A stretch of 17,551 bases of DNA, taken from positions 1 through 17,551 of the forward strand of contig UQZC01000006.1 of the NCBI GenBank assembly GCA_900545505.1, read 5' to 3'. The stretch is from an uncultured Collinsella sp. Its GTDB lineage: Bacteria; Actinomycetota; Coriobacteriia; Coriobacteriales; Coriobacteriaceae. The notes beneath the pieces were generated by a model, which did not search any database, was not told the origin of the DNA, and saw only the letters and a program-made list of their open reading frames with translations. Position numbers and translations under genes: made by a program. Below, piece after piece: positions 6,520 through 12,859 of this stretch (position 1 is the stretch's first letter; each line of letters begins with the position of its first letter).

Positions 6520-7815
6520 ATGCTCGCCTTTTTACAAACTAACACGCCCATCGTGATCTTTAACCAGATTGTGGTTACGCTGCTCACGGTCTGCTTTCTG
6601 TACCAGGTGGTCTTCTTTGTCATTGGCGCTCTTCGTGGCGAGGTCGCGCCTCCCAAGGCCAAAAAACTTCACCGCTATGCCTTCTTTATCGCGGCGCATA
6701 ACGAGGAGGCCGTGATCGCCAACCTCGTTCGCTCCATCAAGGATCAGGATTATCCGTCCGAGCTTATCGAGGTCTTCGTGGTCGCCGATGCCTGCACCGA
6801 CAACACGGCGCAGCTCGCGCGCGAGGCGGGCGCCATCGTTTATGAGCGCAACGACCTGGCCTGCAAGGGTAAGAGCTGGGTCATGGACTTTGGTTTTGAT
6901 CGCATCCTTAACGAGTATCCCGACACGTTTGAGGGCTACTTTATCTTCGATGCCGATAACGTCATCTCCCGCGATTACGTGTCCAAGATGAACGATGCCT
7001 TTGACCAGGGATTCCACGTGGTCACGAGCTATCGTAACTCCAAGAACTTCGGCAGCTCGTGGATCTCGGCAGCTAATGCCACTTGGTACCTGCGTGAGGC
7101 GCGCTTTCTCAACAACGCGCGCAATATCTGCAAGACTTCTTGCGCTGTCTCGGGTTCGGGCTACCTCATCTCCGCCAGCGTTATCGAGGGCATGCACGGT
7201 TGGCAGTTCCACACGCTGACCGAGGACATTCAGTTCACCACGTTCTGCGCCATTCACGGCATTCGCATTGGCTATGCGCCGGCGGAGTTCTTTGACGAAC
7301 AACCCGTGACGTTTAAGGCGTCCTGGAAACAGCGCATGCGTTGGACCAAGGGCTTCTACCAGGTGTTCTTTACTTACGGTAAGCACCTGGTCAAGTCGAC
7401 CTTCCGCTACCATCGCTTTGCCGCCTACGACATGTTCATGACGATCGCCCCGGGTATGCTGCTGTCGCTCATCTCGATGCTCGCCAATGCGACGTTCCTG
7501 ATCGTGGGTGGACTCTCGCACGGCTTTTTGGCTACCGAAGTCGAGATGCAGGCCTGTGCCGCTTCGCTCATTATGACCTTCGCCATGATGTATCTGACTT
7601 TCTTTATCCTGGCGCTGCTCACGACTATCTTTGAGTACAAGCACATTCACTGCGCGCAAAAGTGGCGTCTGGTGACTAACCTGTTTACCTTCCCGATCTT
7701 TATGTTCAGCTATATCCCCATCACGGTGGCCGCGCTGTTCCTGAAGGTCGACTGGGTCCCGACGCAGCACGCCGTCAGCGTTACCCTTGACGAGGTCATG
7801 CAAGGCGCCAAATAA
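6520..7815 (+). CDS. Membrane glycosyltransferase, GT2 (processive, poly-GlcNAc/hyaluronan-synthase-like)
   Basis: 431 residues from the ATG at 6520, chosen for GGGAG five bases upstream and because the earlier ATG at 6478 lies in the likely -10. One N-terminal membrane helix (about 14-38) precedes a cytoplasmic GT2 domain: AAHNEE (58-63), the sugar-nucleotide region VVADACTDN (87-95), FDADN with D144-A-D146, TED (234-236) and the acceptor motif QRMRW (271-275). Three or four C-terminal membrane segments follow (about 303-331, 345-371, 388-409). These motifs are typical of processive synthases of beta-linked polysaccharide that also form the export channel. Product and polymer are unknown; no other polysaccharide genes are in view. 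It is a monocistronic unit ended by the terminator at 7824. Confidence 0.85.
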   Translation: MLAFLQTNTPIVIFNQIVVTLLTVCFLYQVVFFVIGALRGEVAPPKAKKLHRYAFFIAAHNEEAVIANLVRSIKDQDYPSELIEVFVVADACTDNTAQLAREAGAIVYERNDLACKGKSWVMDFGFDRILNEYPDTFEGYFIFDADNVISRDYVSKMNDAFDQGFHVVTSYRNSKNFGSSWISAANATWYLREARFLNNARNICKTSCAVSGSGYLISASVIEGMHGWQFHTLTEDIQFTTFCAIHGIRIGYAPAEFFDEQPVTFKASWKQRMRWTKGFYQVFFTYGKHLVKSTFRYHRFAAYDMFMTIAPGMLLSLISMLANATFLIVGGLSHGFLATEVEMQACAASLIMTFAMMYLTFFILALLTTIFEYKHIHCAQKWRLVTNLFTFPIFMFSYIPITVAALFLKVDWVPTQHAVSVTLDEVMQGAK

Positions 7816-7823
7816 CCACCACC

Positions 7824-7864
7824 AAAACCACCGCAAAGGGGACAGGCACCTTTGTGGTGGTTTT
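7824..7864 (+). terminator. Intrinsic terminator after the glycosyltransferase, repeat-type
   Basis: CCACCGCAAAGG (7828-7839) pairs with CCTTTGTGGTGG (7849-7860), with one G-U pair. It extends by AAAA (7824-7827) with TTTT (7861-7864), around the loop GGACAGGCA. It starts nine bases after the TAA. The core AAAGGGGACAG is shared with the minus-strand reading of the terminator at 33-64. Confidence 0.88.
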
Positions 7865-7896
7865 TGCTTTTGAGCAGCTGCTCAAGGAGGTTTTCG

Positions 7897-8319
7897 ATGA
7901 TCTATATCCCGTTTTGGATTTGCATCTTTGCCGGCGTGGCAATTGATGCCCGAGAGCGACGGTTTCCCAATGGGCTTGCCGGCGCATGTGCCGTGGCGGC
8001 GTTGGCGGGCGTTTGGCTCGACCTCGGTTTGAACACAGCGCTTGACCACGCCGGTCTTGCGGTCATCGTCTACCTTGGCCTTGTGCTTACCGAGTCGCTC
8101 TGGCGTAGAATTCGCCACGCTCCTGGCATTGGCATGGGGGACGTCAAGGCACTCTTTGCCCTTTGTACCTTCGATCCCCTGGGCGGCGTTGTCGCGTTTG
8201 CGGTTGCGCTCCTGACCCTTGCCGTCGCTTGCCTCATCGCAAAATCGCGCTCCCTGCCATTGCTCCCGTTTTTAGTGCCGATTTTTGCCATAATCGAGGT
8301 CGTGGGCTGCACTTTGTAA
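7897..8319 (+). CDS. Minimal A24 (type IV prepilin peptidase-like) aspartic protease
   Basis: 140 residues, very hydrophobic, with about five membrane segments. The start is the ATG at 7897 with a near-perfect AAGGAGG six bases upstream. The two catalytic aspartates of the GxGD family are visible: D17 in IDARERRFPN, and D82 in GIGMGDVK, the GxGD motif (79-82). The PLLPFLVP stretch (121-128) matches the proline-rich end of the family. It lacks the N-terminal cysteine-rich/methyltransferase half of full PilD-type enzymes. Such proteins cleave class III signal peptides of pilins (compare FlaK, TadV/CpaA), but no pilin, ATPase or pilus gene is in this window. The ORF starts only 33 nt after a strong terminator. 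Confidence 0.8.
   Translation: MIYIPFWICIFAGVAIDARERRFPNGLAGACAVAALAGVWLDLGLNTALDHAGLAVIVYLGLVLTESLWRRIRHAPGIGMGDVKALFALCTFDPLGGVVAFAVALLTLAVACLIAKSRSLPLLPFLVPIFAIIEVVGCTL
8286..8294 (+). promoter_or_regulatory. Candidate internal promoter for the HD phosphohydrolase gene
   Basis: TGCCATAAT is an extended -10 (TGn then CATAAT) near the 3' end of the peptidase gene, ~57 nt before the next start codon. No clear -35 is seen. Confidence 0.35.
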
Positions 8320-8350
8320 CCGATTGCGCATCCTTTTTAAGGAGCATGCC

Positions 8351-9598
8351 ATGGAATCTAATCAAGAAACGGCCGTCATTAAGGCGCGCATGGACCGTAT
8401 TCCCTCGGCGTTGTCGCCCGAGCTTGTCGAGCGCATTGCCGCCGATCGTGCTTCGGGCTATATCAACCCGTATCGTTGCAACGATGATCAGGTCATTCGT
8501 CGTATTGATCGCGCCGCCGACAAAGGCACGCTTATGCGTCCGGCGTTTATGCGCGATACCGAAAAGATACTTCATCTTCCGGCGTACACCCGTTATGCAG
8601 GCAAAACGCAGGTCTTTAGCTTCCGTAGCAATGATGATCTTTCACGCCGCGGTTTGCACGTACAGCTTGTCTCCCGCATTGCGCGCGATATCGGTCGCGC
8701 CCTGGGGCTCAATTGCGATCTGATCGAGGCGATTGGCCTGGGTCACGACTTGGGACACACGCCTTTCGGCCATGCCGGCGAGCGCTTCCTCAACGATATC
8801 TATCATGAGCGTACGGGGCGTTATTTTTTCCATAACGTGCAGTCGGTTCGCGTGCTCGACGCGTTGTATGGCCGCAACGTGTCGCTCCAGACGCTCGACG
8901 GCGTGCTATGCCATAACGGCGAGTACGAGCAGCGTGTGTTTGAGCTCTCGGACATGGGCTCCTTTGACCAGTTTGACCAGACGGTTGAGGATTGCATTGC
9001 CACGGGCTATAGCGCAATTGAGCATCTGCGTCCCATTACGCTCGAGGGCTGCGTCGTTCGCATCTCGGATATTCTTGCCTACGTCGGTCGTGACCGTCAG
9101 GATGCGATCGCGGCGGGCCTGCTTTCGCCCGACGCTTTTGATGATGGCCGGGGCGGTGCCTACAACAGTTGGATCCTCACGCATGCCTCCATCGATATCG
9201 TTGAGCACAGCTATGGTAAGCCGCGCATCGAGATGAGCGAGGACCTGTTTGAGGAAATTCGCCGAGCCAAGCGCGAGAACTACGAGAAGATCTATAGCAA
9301 GGGCGGTATCGAAGGCGATTCCGAGGCGGAGCTGCGCGAGGCGTTCGTAAAGCTCTACGACCGTTGCCTGCGGGATCTAAACAGTGGCGACGAGTCCTCT
9401 TACATCTTTAAGCACCATATTTCGCGCATTGAGCAGCAGCTTTCCTACTATGATCGCACCTATGCCTGGCAGGACGACAAGGATCAAGCCGTGGTGGATT
9501 ATATCACGAGCATGACGGACGGTTATTTCTGCGAACTGACGAGCAAGCTGTTCCCTGGTCTGGAGTTTCCGCACCGTACCTATATTAACGAACGGTAG
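8351..9598 (+). CDS. dGTP triphosphohydrolase-like HD-domain phosphohydrolase
   Basis: 415 residues from the ATG at 8351, with AAGGAG six bases upstream. The metal site of the HD superfamily is intact: H103 (RRGLHVQLVSRIAR), H132-D133 (GLGHDLGHTPFGH) and D240 (VVRISDILAYVGRD). The KTQVF block (85-89) and the LGHDLGHTPFGHAGE signature place it in the dGTPase/dNTPase group, which hydrolyses dNTPs to nucleoside and triphosphate and trims nucleotide pools. The C-terminal helical part is acidic and longer than the HD core. It lies 31 nt after the A24 gene and may share its transcript or use the internal -10. Substrate range cannot be read here. Confidence 0.85.
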   Translation: MESNQETAVIKARMDRIPSALSPELVERIAADRASGYINPYRCNDDQVIRRIDRAADKGTLMRPAFMRDTEKILHLPAYTRYAGKTQVFSFRSNDDLSRRGLHVQLVSRIARDIGRALGLNCDLIEAIGLGHDLGHTPFGHAGERFLNDIYHERTGRYFFHNVQSVRVLDALYGRNVSLQTLDGVLCHNGEYEQRVFELSDMGSFDQFDQTVEDCIATGYSAIEHLRPITLEGCVVRISDILAYVGRDRQDAIAAGLLSPDAFDDGRGGAYNSWILTHASIDIVEHSYGKPRIEMSEDLFEEIRRAKRENYEKIYSKGGIEGDSEAELREAFVKLYDRCLRDLNSGDESSYIFKHHISRIEQQLSYYDRTYAWQDDKDQAVVDYITSMTDGYFCELTSKLFPGLEFPHRTYINER

Positions 9599-9603
9599 TT
9601 CGT
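9588..9603. repeat. Inverted repeat straddling the stop codon, ahead of rarA
   Basis: ACGAAC-GGTA-GTTCGT (9588-9603); ATTA-type flanks extend it with a one-base offset. It covers the TAG of the preceding gene (9596-9598) and lies 11 bases before the rarA -10. It could be a weak 3' hairpin or an operator. Confidence 0.45.
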
Positions 9604-9613
9604 ATTAATTCGG

Positions 9614-9619
9614 TATACT
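9614..9619 (+). promoter_or_regulatory. rarA: Candidate rarA promoter -10 (TATACT)
   Basis: TATACT preceded by GG, a form like other -10 candidates in this window. It is placed 34-40 nt before the likely rarA start. The -35 region is poor. Confidence 0.5.
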
Positions 9620-9652
9620 GTTAGTGGAAAACGTATTTGATTGATACACGGG

Positions 9653-11008
9653 ATGGCTATGGACGACCTTTTTTCTGCTTCGACGCGCGAGCGTTCCTTT
9701 CAGAATGCGCCGCTTGCGGTGCGCATGCGCCCCAATTCGCTCGACGAGTACGTGGGCCAGCAAAAGGCCGTCGGTAAGGGTTCATGGCTGCGTGCCGCGA
9801 TCGAGCACGACGTGCTTTCGAGCGTGATTCTGTACGGGCCTGCCGGTACGGGCAAGACGACGCTGGCCCACATTATCGCCAACCATACCAAGAGCGAGTT
9901 TGTCGAGGTCAGCGCCGTCACGGGTACCGTGAAGGACCTGCGTCGCGTGATTGATGAGGCCAAGACGCGCCTGAATACGTACGACCGTCGCACCATTCTA
10001 TTTATCGATGAGATTCACCGCTTCTCTAAGTCGCAGCAGGATGCCCTGCTGCATGCAGTTGAGAACCGTACCGTCATTATGATTGGCGCTACGACAGAGA
10101 ACCCGTACTTTGAGGTCAACTCGGCACTGTTGTCGCGCGGGCGCGTGGTGGAGCTTGAACATCTGAAGGATGAGGATATCGCCACGCTTATTGAGCGTGC
10201 GCTCGAGGCACCACAGGGCTTGAACGGAAAGTTCTCGGCCGATGAGGATACGGTCAAGACCATTTGCACGCTGGCAGCGGGTGACGCTCGCTCGGCGCTC
10301 ACGACGCTCGAGCTTGCGAGCGAGATTGCCGTCACGCGTCCCGATACCGAGGGAACGCCAGCGCCTGCGGCGGGGGAGCGCTATCCCATCACCGTGGATG
10401 ACGTGAAGATTGCCAACCCGCGTCGCGGCTTTACGTATGACAAAAACGGCGACATGCACTACGACATCATCAGTGCGTTCATCAAGTCCATGCGCGGTAG
10501 TGACCCCGATGCCACGATCTATTGGCTCGCGCGCATGATCGATGCTGGGGAGGATCCTAAGTTTATCGCTCGCCGCATTATGATTCACGCTTCTGAGGAT
10601 GTTGGCAACGCCGACCCGCAGGCGCTTTTGGTGGCGCATGCCGCGTTTAAGTCTGCCGAGGTCATTGGCTATCCCGAGTGCCGCATTAACCTGGCTCAGG
10701 CTGCACTCTATGTGTGCTTGGCGCCAAAATCCAACGCGTGTGAGGCTTCGATCGATGCGGCGCTGGCCGATATCCATTCTAGTGGGCTTCGCGAGGTGCC
10801 GAGTTATCTGCGCGATCGCCATCGCCCGGGCAGCGATGAATACGGTGTGTATAAGTATCCACATGATTATCCCGAAGGCTGGGTCGATCAGCGCTATTTG
10901 CCCGAGGGACTGGAGCGCGGCGTGTTCTGGCAGCCTGCCGGCCGCGGTTGGGAAGAATGGCGCGTAGAGCAAAGCGAACGCGACCGCAGCGGGAATGCAC
11001 CGAAGTAG
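9653..11008 (+). CDS. rarA: Replication-associated recombination protein A (AAA+ ATPase, MgsA/RarA)
   Basis: AAA+ ATPase acting at stalled replication forks and on single-stranded DNA ends, related to the clamp loader and to eukaryotic WRNIP1. About 451 residues from the ATG at 9653. ATG 9659, giving MDDLF, and TTG 9641 are also possible, and none has a strong ribosome site. Walker A GPAGTGKT (62-69), Walker B ILFIDEIH (115-122), sensor 1 GATTEN (145-150) and a sensor-2 region DARSALTTLE are present. They are followed by the family-specific C-terminal tetramerisation domain (DPDATIYWLARMIDAGEDP). Length is normal. It directly follows a dNTP-hydrolase-like gene, so the two neighbours both bear on replication, though they probably have separate promoters. 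Confidence 0.92.
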   Translation: MAMDDLFSASTRERSFQNAPLAVRMRPNSLDEYVGQQKAVGKGSWLRAAIEHDVLSSVILYGPAGTGKTTLAHIIANHTKSEFVEVSAVTGTVKDLRRVIDEAKTRLNTYDRRTILFIDEIHRFSKSQQDALLHAVENRTVIMIGATTENPYFEVNSALLSRGRVVELEHLKDEDIATLIERALEAPQGLNGKFSADEDTVKTICTLAAGDARSALTTLELASEIAVTRPDTEGTPAPAAGERYPITVDDVKIANPRRGFTYDKNGDMHYDIISAFIKSMRGSDPDATIYWLARMIDAGEDPKFIARRIMIHASEDVGNADPQALLVAHAAFKSAEVIGYPECRINLAQAALYVCLAPKSNACEASIDAALADIHSSGLREVPSYLRDRHRPGSDEYGVYKYPHDYPEGWVDQRYLPEGLERGVFWQPAGRGWEEWRVEQSERDRSGNAPK

Positions 11009-11039
11009 CTGCTGATAATTTTGTCCCACGTTGCTGCTC

Positions 11040-11070
11040 TTGGCATGTTCGGTCCCCTTTGGGGTACCAT
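11040..11070 (+). promoter_or_regulatory. Candidate promoter of the DUF948-sigma operon
   Basis: TTGGCA (11040-11045) and TACCAT (11065-11070) with a 19-bp spacer. Most of the spacer's 3' half is an inverted repeat CCCC-TTT-GGGG (11054-11064), flanked by GGT and TACC, that touches the -10. TACCAT also occurs as the ileS -10. Confidence 0.45.
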
Positions 11071-11108
11071 GAAAAGCGTCTGTATTTCGATTCTTCCGGG
11101 AGGCTTGT

Positions 11109-11696
11109 ATGAGTCCCATTCAAATCGCCCTGCTGCTGCTCGCCGTTGCCGGCGTGTGGGCCATCGCTGAGCTCGCGCTTACCCTGCGCAAGACCCGCAA
11201 TGTTGTCGACTCGCTCGATAAGACCGTGAACGACCTCAACAACACCATCGCCGAGGCTCAGCCTGTGGTGGCAAAGCTCGATGGCGCTGTCGATGAGCTT
11301 ACGCCGGCGCTTGCCCAGATGGAGCCGCTGCTTAAGTCGAGCAAGACGGCAGTTGATGCCCTTACCTCCAATCTCGTAGAGGTCGAAGCCGTGGTTCGCG
11401 ACATTTCCGAGGTTACGGGCAGCATGGCCGAGGCCAGCAATGCTGTGTCGAGCGTGACCGACTCTGCCGCCGGTGCTGTGCAGAAGCTCTTCAATAAGGT
11501 GAAGGCTCCTGCAGCCGACGCCGATCGCAAGCTCGCCGCTGCCGCTGCGGAGGCCGAGCAGCCTACCGAGCGCGTCATAATTGGCGAGGACGAGGCCGCC
11601 GCGGGCGACGATGATGGTCAGAAGTCTGTATCCAAGCCGGCTCAGTATTACACCTATACGCCCGCCGAGACCTCTGAGGAGTCCTGCGATGAGTAG
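11109..11696 (+). CDS. DUF948-type membrane-anchored coiled-coil protein
   Basis: 195 residues. One N-terminal membrane helix (about 5-24) is followed by a long heptad-like region (about 28-130) rich in V/L/A and D/E/K, then a low-complexity acidic/alanine tail. This is the DUF948 (YtxG-like general stress protein) pattern. GGGAGG five bases before the ATG supports the start. First gene of a four-gene operon; its stop overlaps the next start by eight bases (ATGAGTAG). DUF948 genes next to alaS are known in other Actinobacteria. The molecular role is not established; an envelope or stress-linked function is inferred from the sigma factor in the same operon. Confidence 0.75.
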   Translation: MSPIQIALLLLAVAGVWAIAELALTLRKTRNVVDSLDKTVNDLNNTIAEAQPVVAKLDGAVDELTPALAQMEPLLKSSKTAVDALTSNLVEVEAVVRDISEVTGSMAEASNAVSSVTDSAAGAVQKLFNKVKAPAADADRKLAAAAAEAEQPTERVIIGEDEAAAGDDDGQKSVSKPAQYYTYTPAETSEESCDE

Positions 11697-12066
11697 CGAA
11701 GCAAACTGCCCTATCACGCTGACCGTTGCCGGTGACCCGCGTCTCGCTCGCCTTGTGCGCATGACGGCAGCCAACGTTGGTGCCCTGTGCTCTATGTCTG
11801 TCGATCGCATCGAGGACATCCGCATGGCTGCTGAGGAGGCTTTCATCTTTGGTTGCACCGCGGTCGACTGCGATGACATCACCATCAAATTCGATGTCGA
11901 TGAGACCCACGTTGGCATGACTATTACCTTTGGCGACCAGGCTACGGTCGATGAAGACGACCAGGCTGCGGTGTATGCCGAGCTCATCCTCGCGAGCGTG
12001 TGCGACTCCTACGAAAAGACTACGGCGCCCCTGACGCTTTCCCTCGACCTCAAGGCGGATATCTAA
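11689..12066 (+). CDS. Degenerate RsbW/SpoIIAB-like anti-sigma factor
   Basis: 125 residues from the ATG at 11689, with GAGGAG seven bases upstream. The fold pattern and position just before a SigB/SigF-type sigma gene suggest a GHKL anti-sigma factor. The N-box region reads IRMAAEEAFIFGC (44-56). The catalytic glutamate matches E50, but the Mg-binding asparagine of SpoIIAB/RsbW is F54 here. No DxGxG motif or GxG lid is seen (FGDQATVDEDD, 81-91, stands there instead). If the alignment is right, it may bind the sigma factor without being an active ATP-dependent kinase. The sigma gene begins two bases after the stop. Sequence similarity is weak, so the family call is mostly positional. Confidence 0.55.
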   Translation: MSSEANCPITLTVAGDPRLARLVRMTAANVGALCSMSVDRIEDIRMAAEEAFIFGCTAVDCDDITIKFDVDETHVGMTITFGDQATVDEDDQAAVYAELILASVCDSYEKTTAPLTLSLDLKADI

Positions 12067-12067
12067 T

Positions 12068-12859
12068 ATGACCGAACGTTCCCGGAGCGGTAAGACCGCT
12101 TGGGACAAGGAGAAAACCCGCGAGCTGTTTCGTCGCTATAAAGAGACCGGTGACCCGGACGCACGCGAGCAGCTCGTCATGTCCCACATGAACCTGGTAA
12201 GGTTTCTTGCCAACAAGTTTAAGAACCGCGGCGAGCCGCTCGATGACCTGATGCAGGTTGGTTATTTGGGCCTGCTCAAGGCTATCGACCGCTTTGACCC
12301 TGAGCGCGGACTCGAGTTCACCACGTTTGCCACGCCTACCATCTTGGGCGAGATTAAGCGTCACTTCCGCGACAAGGGCTGGAGCGTGCGCGTGCCCCGT
12401 CGCTTGCAGGAGCTCTCGGCCAAGGTCAACCAGGCTACCGATAAGCTCACCAACGAGCTACAGCGCTCGCCTAAGGTTGAGGAAATCGCTGAGTACTTGG
12501 ACGTGACGGTCGATGAGGTGCTGGAGGCTATGGAATCGTCTTCGGCCTATACCTCGGTGCCCATCGAGGCTCCTGGTGCGTCCGATTCCGACGATGCCCC
12601 CTCGATTCTCGACCGTTACGCCGACGACGACAACGAGCTCGACTTTACCGATGACCGTCTAGTGATCGAGGAAGTCATCCGTGATTTCTCGCCGCGCGAG
12701 CGCGAGGTGATCGAGCTGCGCTTTGTGAAGGGCATGACCCAGATCGAGATCGCCAAGAAGCTTGGTATTTCTCAGGTGCAGGTTTCGCGTCTGCTGCGCC
12801 GCACGCTTAAGAAGATTCAGGACAAGATCGACCCCGACGGAGTGATGATTCGTTCATGA
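12068..12859 (+). CDS. SigB/SigF-family RNA polymerase sigma factor
   Basis: 263 residues, the normal length for SigB/SigF/SigG-type group 3 sigma factors. Region 2 (about 35-105) contains DLMQVGYLGLLKAIDRFDP and FTTFATPTILGEIKRHFRD; region 3 is about 115-165 (QRSPKVEEIAEYLDV). Region 4 (about 205-255) has the REREVIELRF helix and the helix-turn-helix TQIEIAKKLGISQVQVSRLL for -35 binding. A single-base gap after the anti-sigma-like gene and a 4-base overlap (ATGA) with the permease imply coupled translation. It probably directs a stress regulon. Whether it resembles SigB (general stress) or SigF cannot be decided here. Confidence 0.92.
   Translation: MTERSRSGKTAWDKEKTRELFRRYKETGDPDAREQLVMSHMNLVRFLANKFKNRGEPLDDLMQVGYLGLLKAIDRFDPERGLEFTTFATPTILGEIKRHFRDKGWSVRVPRRLQELSAKVNQATDKLTNELQRSPKVEEIAEYLDVTVDEVLEAMESSSAYTSVPIEAPGASDSDDAPSILDRYADDDNELDFTDDRLVIEEVIRDFSPREREVIELRFVKGMTQIEIAKKLGISQVQVSRLLRRTLKKIQDKIDPDGVMIRS

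Noticed and set aside
6532..7836. 434-codon antisense frame over the glycosyltransferase
   Set aside because: The sense frame has all GT2 motifs and membrane helices; the antisense product is a charged low-complexity sequence that would start inside the terminator.
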